Positions 1-7,457 of a DNA stretch of 21,806 nucleotides are shown here, piece by piece. The DNA lies in IMG/VR virus record IMGVR_UViG_3300031630_000039, positions 1 to 21,806 of that record. One strand, 5' to 3'. The notes beneath the pieces were generated by a model. That model was not told the origin of the DNA. It was given only the letters and a program-made list of their open reading frames with translations, and made no database searches. The DNA comes from a virus. A program made the translations under genes and the position numbers. Numbering within the stretch: the stretch's first letter is position 1; each line of letters opens with the position of its first letter.

Positions 1-195
1 CTAAAGAATTTAAATCATATATGCCAAAATGTGCCTGTTACTACAGCTGAAGATATGGCTGAGCACGTAAAGAAGTTTGTTGATGGTAGATTGGATAATC
101 AAATGCTAGATACAAACTTTTTAATTCAAGATAACACAAATAAAAGGTTAAATTTTGAAAAAAACAGTGTACATTTAGATGCTTTTATGGTATAA
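1..195 (+). CDS. C-terminal end of an unidentified protein (5' end outside window)
   Basis: Frame 1 is open from the left edge to a TAA at 193-195 and gives 64 residues, while the other two forward frames close within about 70 bases. The residues look like real protein, with a predicted helix around TTAEDMAEHVKKF. I do not recognise the family. In T4 the DNA polymerase gene (43) lies upstream of uvsX, so position would allow it. The end of the protein (HLDAFMV) is only loosely like the clamp-binding tail of polymerases, and I do not claim it. The last nine or so codons overlap the promoter that serves uvsX, which is odd and could mean that the true end is elsewhere. Confidence 0.5.
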   Translation, partial: LKNLNHICQNVPVTTAEDMAEHVKKFVDGRLDNQMLDTNFLIQDNTNKRLNFEKNSVHLDAFMV

Positions 196-196
196 T
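168..196 (+). promoter_or_regulatory. Sigma70-like extended -10 promoter for uvsX
   Basis: TGTACA at 168-173 is followed by exactly 17 bases and TATAAT at 191-196, with TGG directly before the -10 box. The same arrangement recurs at 5505, 7402 and 18207, which supports function. It lies 28 bases upstream of the uvsX start and overlaps the end of the preceding reading frame. Confidence 0.8.
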
Positions 197-223
197 ATAA
201 CTATTATTTGGAAGGAAAAATAA

Positions 224-1264
224 ATGTCTAGTATAATGGATAAACTTAAGAAGAATAGCAAATCAGATTTTACGTCAATACTTGCTGATTCTAAATTTTT
301 TAATGATAAAGATATGGTACCAACAGACGTACCTATGATAAACGTAGCCTTGTCTGGCTCAATGGACGGTGGTTTAGCACCTGGACTTACAGTATTAGCT
401 GGTCCTTCTAAACATTTTAAAACTTCATTTGCATTAATTATGGCAGCTGCATACTTAAAAAAGTATGACGACGCTGTATTATTGTTTTATGATTCAGAGT
501 TTGGTTCGCCTTCATCATACTTTGAAAATTATGGTATTGATACAAAAAGAGTATTACATACACCTATTACTAATGTTGAAGAACTTAAATTTGATATAGT
601 AGGTCAACTTGAAAATTTAGATAGAAACGATAAAGTTGTAATAGTTATTGATTCAGTTGGTAACTTAGCATCTAAGAAAGAATTAGATGATGCTATAAAC
701 GAAAAATCAGTTGCCGATATGTCAAGAGCTAAAGCGCTTAAAGGTTTATTTAGAATGACTACTCCATATTTAAATATGAAAAATATACCTTTAATTGCAG
801 TAAATCATACTTATCAAGAAATTGGTTTATTTCCAAAAGCTGTAGTTTCAGGTGGTACAGGCATTTATTATAGTGCTGATAACATATGGATATTAGGCCG
901 TCAACAAGACAAAGTTGGTACTGAAATTAGAGGTTACCACTTTGTGATTAACGTGGAGAAATCAAGATATGTTAAAGAGAAGTCTAAAATACCTATTTCT
1001 GTCAGTTGGGACGGTGGTGTGCAGCATTACTCTGGCCTGCTTGACGCTGCTTTGTCTGGCAATTATGTTGCTAAGCCCAGCGTTGGTTGGTACTGTAGGG
1101 TTGATAAATCTACTGGAGAATTGGTGGATCCAAAAGTTCGAGAAAAAGATACATTAACTAAAGAGTTTTGGAAACCTATTATAGAAGATACTGATTTTAA
1201 ACAATACTTAATGAATAAGTATTCAATAGTAAATAAGTCAGCAATGATAGATGAAGAAGAATAA
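224..1264 (+). CDS. uvsX: UvsX, RecA-like recombinase
   Basis: A strand-exchange recombinase of the phage RecA/Rad51 branch. It polymerises on single-stranded DNA and drives recombination-dependent replication and repair. The 346 residues fit the family (T4 UvsX is about 390). The Walker A loop GPSKHFKT lies at residues 60-67, in the phage-type GPSKxFKT form rather than the bacterial GPESSGKT form. Walker B VVIVID lies near 138-143, and a YDSE segment follows strand 2 near 89-92. The start has a clear ribosome site (GGAAGGA) and its own promoter. The cupin gene begins directly after the stop. No uvsY or gp40 gene is recognisable next to it. Confidence 0.95.
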   Translation: MSSIMDKLKKNSKSDFTSILADSKFFNDKDMVPTDVPMINVALSGSMDGGLAPGLTVLAGPSKHFKTSFALIMAAAYLKKYDDAVLLFYDSEFGSPSSYFENYGIDTKRVLHTPITNVEELKFDIVGQLENLDRNDKVVIVIDSVGNLASKKELDDAINEKSVADMSRAKALKGLFRMTTPYLNMKNIPLIAVNHTYQEIGLFPKAVVSGGTGIYYSADNIWILGRQQDKVGTEIRGYHFVINVEKSRYVKEKSKIPISVSWDGGVQHYSGLLDAALSGNYVAKPSVGWYCRVDKSTGELVDPKVREKDTLTKEFWKPIIEDTDFKQYLMNKYSIVNKSAMIDEEE

Positions 1265-1594
1265 ATGAGAGTTCACATACAAAATATTGGCGGTTTAGTT
1301 GCCAAAGAAGACGATAGATATATTGTAAAAGATAATATAACATTAAAAAATCTAGTACTAAGCAGCACTCGACTTCAACCACGCAAATCAACAACAGGGC
1401 ATAAACATCCAGGTCAAGAAGAAGTATATTATTTCGTTGAAGGCACTGGCAAAATGGAATTAGATAAAGAATGGATTCCTGTGAATCCTGGAGATGTTGT
1501 GTTAATTGAAGATGGAGTATTTCATCGTGTACATGCTGCAGATGAAGAACTATATTTTGTATGTGTATTTGACGGAACTCGAGGACACAAATGA
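1265..1594 (+). CDS. Small single-domain cupin protein
   Basis: A 109-residue cupin. Motif 1 is visible as GHKHPGQEEVYYFVEGTG (residues 45-62), giving metal ligands H46, H48 and a glutamate at 52 or 53. Motif 2 is PGDVVLIEDGVFHRV (75-89), with H87 as the fourth ligand. A metal-binding beta barrel is therefore expected. Such small cupins include sugar-phosphate isomerase-like and dioxygenase-like proteins, and the substrate cannot be read from sequence. It starts directly after the uvsX stop and shares an ATGA overlap with the next gene. Its place between uvsX and the helicase is unlike T4. A link to the sugar island at 9.7-18.2 kb is possible but unproven. Confidence 0.85.
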   Translation: MRVHIQNIGGLVAKEDDRYIVKDNITLKNLVLSSTRLQPRKSTTGHKHPGQEEVYYFVEGTGKMELDKEWIPVNPGDVVLIEDGVFHRVHAADEELYFVCVFDGTRGHK

Positions 1595-1893
1595 AAGAAG
1601 GTATAGATTATCAAATAATTCCAGATAGAAACGACGAACAATCTTGGAATGTTAGAATTTTAAAAGGAATATTTACTGAAACAGTTCTTAAATATGGAAC
1701 TGTTAAGTTTAATGAAATACCTGAGAATATGTCATTTGATTTTATAATAGTATATACACCTGATACAGAACTTAAAGTAAGTGATGAAAAACTACAAGAG
1801 TTTGCTGGATATATGCTTGAAAAGATTATGGCCCAAGGTATAGAAGAAGGCAGCGTTATAACAAAGGAAATTAAAAATGGAAAAAGTGAGTAG
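1591..1893 (+). CDS. Hypothetical protein, 100 aa
   Basis: I do not recognise this family. The 100 residues are soluble and mixed alpha/beta, with a central strand-rich part (FDFIIVYTP near residues 49-57) and a C-terminal helix (EKLQEFAGYMLEKIM). There is no cysteine. The start is supported by GAGGA six bases upstream and by an ATGA overlap with the cupin stop. The next gene starts inside its last codons, so the two are probably translated together. Confidence 0.75.
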   Translation: MKEGIDYQIIPDRNDEQSWNVRILKGIFTETVLKYGTVKFNEIPENMSFDFIIVYTPDTELKVSDEKLQEFAGYMLEKIMAQGIEEGSVITKEIKNGKSE

Positions 1894-2062
1894 CACTACA
1901 AGATTAATCTTATTAATGGATGAAATAGCCATTGCTAAAAGTCAACTACGACCAGAAGACACTGGTCATATACACACTGCAATCAGTTACTTAGAAAGTA
2001 GAGTTGATGAAGTGTCAATGAAAATCGATAATGATTTAAAGAAAGTAGCATATGCCAACTAA
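1877..2062 (+). CDS. Hypothetical small helical protein, 61 aa
   Basis: A 61-residue, mostly helical protein of unknown function. It has two predicted helices, about residues 8-22 and 30-57, and no membrane segment or cysteine. The ATG overlaps the preceding gene by 17 bases and has a GGA-type ribosome site. Its end overlaps the helicase start by 11 bases. Its position directly before the gp41-type helicase is where a helicase-associated factor could sit, but no sequence motif supports that. Confidence 0.7.
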   Translation: MEKVSSTTRLILLMDEIAIAKSQLRPEDTGHIHTAISYLESRVDEVSMKIDNDLKKVAYAN

Positions 2063-3419
2063 TTTAGAACAAACTATATTACGAAATCTTCTTACTAATG
2101 AAGACTACATGCGCAAAGTATTGCCTTTTATAAAACCTGATTATTTTCAAGGTATTTATAAAGTCTTATTTAATGAAGCAGGTGTATTTGTATCTAAATA
2201 TAATAAGTTGCCAAATGCCGAATCATTTAAGATCGAACTTGATCAATCAGAAAAATTAAGTGAAGAGCAATACAGTATGGCAGTAGATATTGTGCCTCAA
2301 TTATTTAATAAGAATGATGTAGACGAACAATGGTTACTTGATACTACTGAAAAGTGGTGTCAAGATAGAGCAATATATAATGCTATTATGGAATCAATAT
2401 CAATTATTGATGGTAAGCATGAACAATTGACTAAAGGTGCTTTACCTGATTTATTAAGTAAAGCACTTGGTGTTGGCTTTGATCTTAAAGTTGGTCATGA
2501 CTATACAGAGAATGTAGAGGAAAGATATGATTTCTATCATACAACAGAAGACAGACTACCATTTGATTTAGAATACTTTAATACAATCACCAAAGGTGGT
2601 GTCCCACGTAAAACTCTTAATATTGCTCTTGCTGGTACTGGTGTCGGTAAATCTCTTTTTATGTGTCACGTTGCTGCCTCATCTTTAGTTCAAGGCCGTA
2701 ACGTATTATATATTACAATGGAAATGGCTGAAGAAAGAATTGCAGAAAGAATCGATGCTAACTTATTAAATTGTCCTATTGATCAACTTGATAAATTATC
2801 AAAAGATCAGTTTACTACAAAAGTAAATGACATTGCACGTAAAACAACTGGTAAGTTAATTATAAAAGAATATCCTACTGGTTCTGCGCATTCTGGTCAT
2901 TTCAGAGCATTGCTTAATGAACTTAAATTAAAAAGACAATTTGAACCAGATTTAATTTTCATAGATTATTTAAATATATGTTCAAGTGCAAGAATGAAAG
3001 CAATGGGAGGATCGATCAATTCATACACTTACATTAAAGCAATTGCTGAAGAACTTCGTGGCCTTGCAGTTGAATTTAATGTACCGGTCTTTTCTGCAAC
3101 GCAAACAACTCGTTCTGGTTTTAGTAACTCGGATGTTGGGCTTGAAGATACAAGTGAGTCTTTTGGATTACCTGCAACAGCCGATCTAATGTTTGCTTTA
3201 ATATCTACTGAAGAACTTGAAAAACAAGGTCAGTTTATGGTTAAGCAATTAAAGAATAGATATAATGATCCAACGAATCATAAAAGATTTGTGGTTGGTG
3301 TTGATCGTAGTAAAATGCGTCTATATGATGTAGAAGAAGGAGAACAAACATTAACAGATGATACACCAGTATTTGATAAAACGACAACTGGTAAACGATT
3401 TGCAGACTTTAAATTATAA
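2052..3419 (+). CDS. 41: Replicative DNA helicase, gp41/DnaB family
   Basis: The hexameric 5'-3' helicase that opens the replication fork and works with the primase. Its 455 residues match the T4 gp41 class. Residues 1 to about 150 form the N-terminal helical domain. The RecA-like core begins near 170, with Walker A AGTGVGKS at 194-201, a glutamate-bearing strand LYITMEM near 219-225, Walker B LIFIDY at 301-306 and an SATQTTRSG sensor region about 45 residues later. The start overlaps the preceding gene by 11 bases, and the stop shares TAATG with the next gene. No primase gene is recognisable in the window. Confidence 0.93.
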   Translation: MPTNLEQTILRNLLTNEDYMRKVLPFIKPDYFQGIYKVLFNEAGVFVSKYNKLPNAESFKIELDQSEKLSEEQYSMAVDIVPQLFNKNDVDEQWLLDTTEKWCQDRAIYNAIMESISIIDGKHEQLTKGALPDLLSKALGVGFDLKVGHDYTENVEERYDFYHTTEDRLPFDLEYFNTITKGGVPRKTLNIALAGTGVGKSLFMCHVAASSLVQGRNVLYITMEMAEERIAERIDANLLNCPIDQLDKLSKDQFTTKVNDIARKTTGKLIIKEYPTGSAHSGHFRALLNELKLKRQFEPDLIFIDYLNICSSARMKAMGGSINSYTYIKAIAEELRGLAVEFNVPVFSATQTTRSGFSNSDVGLEDTSESFGLPATADLMFALISTEELEKQGQFMVKQLKNRYNDPTNHKRFVVGVDRSKMRLYDVEEGEQTLTDDTPVFDKTTTGKRFADFKL

Positions 3420-3601
3420 TGACATGGGACGACTTTAAAGAAGGTCAATTGATATTAGATCCAGCAAATAGGCCATGGGAATACGATGGTGATGGAACAC
3501 AGATATATAAATTAGAGTGTAAATTTGGTTCTAAAACACCATGGGACGGCGGTTACCTACTTTGGAAAAAACAATACGGAAGTGAATGGGAAAAAGAATG
3601 A
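3419..3601 (+). CDS. Hypothetical protein, 60 aa
   Basis: A tryptophan-rich 60-residue protein (five Trp) of unknown function, with several short beta-type segments (KEGQLILDP, IYKLECKF, GGYLLWKK). It sits between the helicase and thyX with a TAATG overlap at its start and an ATGA overlap at its end, so it is embedded in a translationally coupled string. No family is recognised. Confidence 0.7.
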   Translation: MTWDDFKEGQLILDPANRPWEYDGDGTQIYKLECKFGSKTPWDGGYLLWKKQYGSEWEKE

Positions 3602-4275
3602 TAGCAAAATTAATTTCATATAGCAAACCATCTGAGTTTGAAACACATGAAGAAGAATCGAATTTAACATCCTGTCAAGATCTAATTGCATATTGTGCAA
3701 GAGTATCTAATCCATCAGGACAAACAAATACTGCAACTAATGAAAAGCTTTTAAAGTATCTTATTAAACATCAGCATTGGTCACCATTTGAAATGGTTAG
3801 TGCTTGTATTGAAATAAATACAACAAGAGATATTGCTAGACAGATATTAAGACATAGAAGTTTTAGTTTTCAAGAGTTCAGTCAAAGGTATGCTAATCCA
3901 GTTGATGAATTAGAATTTATAACTAGAGAAGCAAGATTACAAGATGATAAGAATAGACAAAGTAGTGTCGAAATTGATGATGAGGCTTTCCAAACAGATT
4001 GGGAAAGAGAACAGAAAAGAGTTATCTGGATGTGTAAACAAGTATACAACGCTGCAATTAAAAAAGGTATTGCAAAAGAAGTTGCCAGAGCAGTCTTACC
4101 TGAAGGATTAACTACATCTAGATTGTATATGAATGGAACTATAAGAAGTTGGATTCATTTTATTGAACTAAGATCTAGTAATGGCACACAGAAAGAATGT
4201 AGCGAAGTTGCAATAGCCTGTGCAAAAGCAATATCAAAGATATTTCCAATGGCTGATGATATATTATCGCAATGA
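3598..4275 (+). CDS. thyX: Flavin-dependent thymidylate synthase ThyX
   Basis: Makes dTMP from dUMP using FAD and methylenetetrahydrofolate, supplying thymidine for phage DNA. The ThyX signature RHRx7S is complete: R85-H-R87 to S95 within RHRSFSFQEFSQRY. The later part LPEGLTTSRLYMNGTIRSW is the typical substrate-binding region. I chose the ATG at 3598 because it forms an ATGA overlap with the preceding stop and gives MIAKLISY, the usual strand at the start of this family. An in-frame ATG at 3586 would add four residues. The length of 225 residues is normal. ThyX is common in marine T4-like phages, in place of T4's ThyA-type enzyme. Confidence 0.96.
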   Translation: MIAKLISYSKPSEFETHEEESNLTSCQDLIAYCARVSNPSGQTNTATNEKLLKYLIKHQHWSPFEMVSACIEINTTRDIARQILRHRSFSFQEFSQRYANPVDELEFITREARLQDDKNRQSSVEIDDEAFQTDWEREQKRVIWMCKQVYNAAIKKGIAKEVARAVLPEGLTTSRLYMNGTIRSWIHFIELRSSNGTQKECSEVAIACAKAISKIFPMADDILSQ

Positions 4276-4499
4276 CAATTACCTATATGAAAGATGGTTC
4301 ATCTAAAGCCTGGGATAAGACACCACGTAGCTATGAAATCAAATGGCCAGATGGCAAGAAAGAAGTATGGAAAGATATTACTGCTCGTGATTGTTTAACA
4401 AAATATGAAAATATGAATCCATATGGAAGTAATCTTGAAATAAGAGAAATAGTTGGTAAAGAATTACAATTACAGAAAGTAATGAACAATGACAAATGA
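4272..4499 (+). CDS. Hypothetical protein, 75 aa
   Basis: A small charged protein with repeated W-x-D/K patterns (YEIKWPDGKKEVWKDITA). The first half looks like a short beta sheet and the C-terminal half is helical. The function is unknown. An ATGA overlap ties it to thyX, and its end overlaps the following membrane protein by 11 bases. Confidence 0.7.
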   Translation: MTITYMKDGSSKAWDKTPRSYEIKWPDGKKEVWKDITARDCLTKYENMNPYGSNLEIREIVGKELQLQKVMNNDK

Positions 4500-4749
4500 T
4501 ATTAATAAAGTTACGCCATTACACGATCTCACATGGTATATTAAATGGACAGCGTGTGTTTTTATACTGATTGCAGTAGCGTGTCGTAGTGTTAATGAAA
4601 TTCCTAAAGTTTATGATGTAGTCTTTAGCCTATTAGGAACATTTGGATGGTTCTGGGTAGGATACTTATGGCATGATAGAGCACTTATAGTATTGAACGC
4701 AGTATTAGTATTTATGTTAACTATTAGCACGTTGAGGTATATGCTATGA
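4489..4749 (+). CDS. Small membrane protein with three predicted TM segments
   Basis: The 86 residues are mostly hydrophobic, with likely membrane helices near 17-35 (starting at WYIKW), 42-62 (SLLGTFGWFWVGYLW) and 65-84 (ALIVLNAVLVFML). A conserved-looking HDRALIV turn joins the last two. Similar small three-helix proteins occur in marine T4-like phages, and their role is not known to me. A holin role cannot be excluded, but nothing nearby supports it because no lysin is adjacent. Its end overlaps the next gene by ATGA. Confidence 0.72.
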   Translation: MTNDINKVTPLHDLTWYIKWTACVFILIAVACRSVNEIPKVYDVVFSLLGTFGWFWVGYLWHDRALIVLNAVLVFMLTISTLRYML

Positions 4750-4961
4750 CAAATAAGTATACTCAAGATATGACAGGAACTGGCGATCATATAACATTAC
4801 CAGCTTATAAAGAGATGATAGGTACTACATCTATGGTTCACTTCGGGTCTCAGCGATCATCTGAGGGACTGCAATTAGAACTGTTTCCGGAATTAATTCA
4901 AGATCCGGAACCAGAAAGATATTATGATTGGATGATGTGGAAACTTCGTTCGTCTAGTTAA
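4746..4961 (+). CDS. Hypothetical protein, 71 aa
   Basis: An unrecognised 71-residue protein with a polar N-terminal half and an aromatic C-terminal part (RYYDWMMWKL). It is the last gene of the run that starts at uvsX. The start is an ATGA overlap with the membrane protein. Its TAA stop lies inside the palindrome that begins the next regulatory region. Confidence 0.65.
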   Translation: MTNKYTQDMTGTGDHITLPAYKEMIGTTSMVHFGSQRSSEGLQLELFPELIQDPEPERYYDWMMWKLRSSS

Positions 4962-5009
4962 CATGTTATGTTTATTTTCCTTTACTTTTAGAGAAAAGTA
5001 TGGTATAAT
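4958..5009 (+). promoter_or_regulatory. Variant promoter with upstream TTAACATGTT box
   Basis: TATAAT at 5004-5009 is preceded by TATGG, as in the other promoters here. The hexamer 17 bases upstream is TTTACT (4981-4986), weaker than the TGTACA of its relatives. A TTAACATGTT box lies at 4958-4967, only 13 bases upstream of that hexamer, whereas it is 33 bases upstream at 5462 and 18164. The 5' leader (TATTAAAAT, then GCGGAGAATATAA) closely matches the leader before 18271. Confidence 0.65.
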
Positions 5010-5044
5010 ATATCTATTAAAATGAAAAATGCGGAGAATATAAA

Positions 5045-5473
5045 ATGTATACACGTGAAAATATGATTAAATTTGCAAAGGAAAACTTTGAAGATATCTT
5101 TAATAATCTTGGTAAAATTGAACAAGGTAGTTTACTAGGAAATATAACAGAAGTAGCTGTGGTTAAAAAAAGAATAGCAGTAGGTACAGACGTTTCAGGT
5201 TCTGATATGATTGAAAATGGTTTAGAAAAAGAAATAAAATCATGTTGGTCTTTAAACGGAGGTGTGGCAAGATTTGGAAACATTTCAAGTAAAAAAGATA
5301 AATGTCATTCTTTTGTGTTTATTGATGGAGTTAATAATAAAGAATATGAAGTTCCTCATGATATCGTTTTCAGTAAAATGAAAATAACAAAAGCGGCTGG
5401 AGGAGAAATCAGAGCTTCTAAATATAATATGCCAATATTTTCAAAATATGAGGTTAACTATTTAACATGTTAA
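5045..5473 (+). CDS. Hypothetical protein, possible PD-(D/E)XK nuclease
   Basis: A 142-residue protein with its own promoter and a strong GGAG ribosome site. Residues 48-66 contain G-T-D-V-S-G-S-D54 and then, after a short turn, E63-I-K65-S-C-W. An acidic residue followed eight residues later by E-x-K on a strand is the layout of PD-(D/E)XK nucleases, and EIKSCW is a familiar ending in restriction-type enzymes. The strand order is plausible: LLGNITEVAVV, then the catalytic pair, then HSFVFIDG. This is a motif-level inference only, and I could not confirm a family. Its stop codon forms part of a perfect 12-bp palindrome. Confidence 0.6.
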   Translation: MYTRENMIKFAKENFEDIFNNLGKIEQGSLLGNITEVAVVKKRIAVGTDVSGSDMIENGLEKEIKSCWSLNGGVARFGNISSKKDKCHSFVFIDGVNNKEYEVPHDIVFSKMKITKAAGGEIRASKYNMPIFSKYEVNYLTC

Positions 5474-5504
5474 TAACAAACTTTACAATAAGTGAAAATA
5501 ACTG
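5462..5504 (+). repeat. Upstream activating-type element, copy 1
   Basis: From TTAACATGTTAA (5462-5473, a perfect palindrome) the stretch runs through AACAAACTTTA and AATAAGTG to the -35 box. The same order of words occurs at 18164-18206, with the same 43-base distance to TGTACA. Bases between the words differ, so this looks like a conserved control region rather than a recent duplication. It overlaps the last codons of the gene at 5045. Confidence 0.75.
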
Positions 5505-5533
5505 TGTACATTTGCCTAAAAGCATGGTATAAT
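5505..5533 (+). promoter_or_regulatory. Sigma70-like extended -10 promoter
   Basis: TGTACA at 5505-5510, a 17-base spacer and TATAAT at 5528-5533 with TGG before it. It drives the gene at 5568, whose leader carries the GGAGAATATA ribosome site shared by other genes of this promoter class. Confidence 0.8.
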
Positions 5534-5567
5534 AGTACTATAAAATAAACCTAACGGAGAATATATT

Positions 5568-5792
5568 ATGTCTAAAATGATTAGTGTTAATAGTTTAGAA
5601 AAGATGATTAAAGACGATCCTAAAAAGATTGGAATGTTACTAAAAACTTTACCTTATAAAATTAAAGAGGAAAGCAAACGTGATGATCCTAGTATGTCAA
5701 TAATGAAGGCTCTTACTAGTCGGCTCGTAATGGTTACACGATTAGCAACTACAAGTCCTGTTGCAATCCCTTATTATAAGTTTCACAATTAA
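5568..5792 (+). CDS. Hypothetical small basic protein, 74 aa
   Basis: A 74-residue basic, helical protein of unknown function. Residues 1-35 are lysine-rich amphipathic helix (NSLEKMIKDDPKKIGMLLK), and the rest is helical with hydrophobic faces. It is the first gene after a strong promoter and has a good GGAG ribosome site. Such small, strongly expressed first genes in phages are often host-takeover factors, which is inference only. Confidence 0.68.
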   Translation: MSKMISVNSLEKMIKDDPKKIGMLLKTLPYKIKEESKRDDPSMSIMKALTSRLVMVTRLATTSPVAIPYYKFHN

Positions 5793-5820
5793 TGGTTACA
5801 CTTTTACAGGAGAGAATATA

Positions 5821-6102
5821 ATGGGAATACATATTGGAAAGCACGAAAGATCAACGTCATGGATTGGTAGGTTTGATCCTAAAGATCCAAGAGATATGGC
5901 TGAATTTGCAATAGTCAAGCAAATTGTAAAAGCTTGTAATTCTAAAAATCAAAAGTTTAGAGTAGAGAAAAAAGGTAGGAAACCAACTAACGGTTTTAAT
6001 TACTTTGGCGATCCTAAAGGTGGTATGAAGAACGCTACTTTATGGGATGTGTATGTTTATAAAAGAACATACGATTATTATAATCAAAGGAGAATTGGAT
6101 AA
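5821..6102 (+). CDS. Hypothetical protein, 93 aa
   Basis: The ATG at 5821 follows AGGAGAGAATATA, the same kind of ribosome site as in other genes here, so I prefer it to an in-frame ATG-less extension starting near 5761 that would run into the preceding gene. The protein is basic and rich in aromatic residues, with motifs KKGRKPTNG, YFGDPKGG and WDVYVYKRTYDYY. It may bind nucleic acid because of its charge, but no family is recognised. It shares TAATG with the RNase H gene. Confidence 0.72.
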   Translation: MGIHIGKHERSTSWIGRFDPKDPRDMAEFAIVKQIVKACNSKNQKFRVEKKGRKPTNGFNYFGDPKGGMKNATLWDVYVYKRTYDYYNQRRIG

Positions 6103-6956
6103 TGATTATTGTTGACTACAGCGGTATTGCACTGGCTAGTATTATTATTAATAAAACTAATGACGAAAGTATGATTCGTCATATGATACTAAATTCACTT
6201 AGAATGTATCATAAAAGATATAAAGGTGTGTATGGCGAAATGGTTCTTGCAGTCGATGCTACAAACAATTGGCGTAAGAAAGTATTTCCACAGTACAAAG
6301 CTAGCCGTAAGAAAAACAGGCAAGAGTCTACATTCGATTGGAATGAAGCATTTCGTTTACTTACTTTAGTAAGAGAAGAAATTGCAGAAAACTTTCCTTA
6401 TAAGGTTATTAGAATAGATACGTGCGAAGCAGACGATATCATTGGTGCTCTTGTAATGAAAAAATCTAAAGTCGAATTTAATCCAGAAAAAATTATGATT
6501 GTTTCTTCAGATAGAGATTTCTTACAATTACAGAAATTTCCTAATGTAAAGCAGTTCTCGCCTCTTCTTAAGAAAGAACTTAAAGAAGATAATGCTAGAT
6601 ATTATTTACTTAATCATATTATACGTGGTGATAAAAGCGATGGTGTACCAAATATTTTATCTAATGATGATACGTTTGTAGAAGGTTTTAGACAAACACC
6701 TATGACACAAAAGAAAGTAGATAGTATCATTGAAGACTTAGAAGAAGGTGAATTATTATACGCTGCTTCTTGGTATCGCAATTATCTTAGAAATGAACAA
6801 TTGATTGCCCTTACTGAAACACCACAAAACTTATATAATGAAATTATAAATACATATGAAAATCAAGATCCTTGGTCTAATAAAGGTAAAGTATTACCTT
6901 ATTTAATTGCTAAGCGTTGTAATAATTTAATATCAAGTGTACAGGAGTTTATTTAA
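6102..6956 (+). CDS. rnh: T4-type RNase H, 5'-3' exonuclease (FEN-1 family)
   Basis: Removes RNA primers and adjacent DNA from lagging-strand fragments. The acidic residues of the FEN/T4 RNase H active site are visible in order: D5 (IIVDYSG), D52 (LAVDATNNWRK), E109-D111-D112 (CEADDIIGAL), D137 and D139 (VSSDRDF) and D177/D180 (RGDKSDGVPNI). The basic patch PQYKASRKKNRQ (63-74) is the usual arch or substrate-binding region. Its 284 residues are close to T4 RNase H (about 305). It shares TAATG overlaps with both neighbours, so it belongs to the transcript that starts at 5528. Confidence 0.92.
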   Translation: MIIVDYSGIALASIIINKTNDESMIRHMILNSLRMYHKRYKGVYGEMVLAVDATNNWRKKVFPQYKASRKKNRQESTFDWNEAFRLLTLVREEIAENFPYKVIRIDTCEADDIIGALVMKKSKVEFNPEKIMIVSSDRDFLQLQKFPNVKQFSPLLKKELKEDNARYYLLNHIIRGDKSDGVPNILSNDDTFVEGFRQTPMTQKKVDSIIEDLEEGELLYAASWYRNYLRNEQLIALTETPQNLYNEIINTYENQDPWSNKGKVLPYLIAKRCNNLISSVQEFI

Positions 6957-7375
6957 TGAAACAATATGTTTATGAAGTTTTAGAAGAAATGGCTAAACAA
7001 AGAAGTCGGGATGATAAAGTGCGTGTTTTAAAAGAAAATGAAACATATGCTTTAAAAGATATTATAAGAGGCTCCATGGATGACACCATTGAATGGAATA
7101 TGCCAGCTGGAGATCCTCCATATACTGCATGTGCAGCTCATAATCATCCTACTACTTTAACAAAACAAAACGGTACTTTTAGATTTTTTGTCAAAGGCGG
7201 TCAAGGCGACAAAATGGCAAAATTTAAAAGAGAACAACTCTTTATAGGAATACTTGAAGGCGTACATCCTGAAGATGCCAAACTCGTTGTTAACATGATA
7301 AACAAAAGAAAAATACCAGGAATTTCAAGACCAGTAGTAGAAGAAGCTTTTCCTAAACTATTGCCGAAAGCTTAA
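6956..7375 (+). CDS. Conserved phage protein, DUF6433-like
   Basis: A 139-residue protein following rnh with a TAATG overlap. Residues 1-60 read as two helices ending in LKDIIRGSMDDTIEWNMPAGDPPY, a pattern I associate from memory with a family of marine T4-like phage proteins (DUF6433). The second half has helices with GDKMAKFKREQLFIGILEGVHPEDAKLV, typical of that family. The function is unknown. In related phages it often stands next to replication or sliding-clamp genes, and here it follows RNase H. The family name is not verified. Confidence 0.72.
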   Translation: MKQYVYEVLEEMAKQRSRDDKVRVLKENETYALKDIIRGSMDDTIEWNMPAGDPPYTACAAHNHPTTLTKQNGTFRFFVKGGQGDKMAKFKREQLFIGILEGVHPEDAKLVVNMINKRKIPGISRPVVEEAFPKLLPKA

Positions 7376-7401
7376 TTTGAAATCAATTGAAAAAACAACT
7401 G

Positions 7402-7430
7402 TGTACAAACTGCAAAAAACATGGTATAAT
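7402..7430 (+). promoter_or_regulatory. Sigma70-like extended -10 promoter
   Basis: TGTACA at 7402-7407, 17 bases, TATAAT at 7425-7430 with ATGG before it. It lacks the TTAACATGTT upstream word. It is the last promoter of this class seen before 18207, so it may feed the nuclease genes and the sugar island. Confidence 0.8.
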
Positions 7431-7457
7431 TAATATATTATTTAAGAAGGTGAAAGT

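Noticed and set aside
969-1157. Hydrophobic open frame inside uvsX suggesting a membrane protein
   Set aside because: It is fully covered by the well-supported uvsX frame and has no ribosome site.
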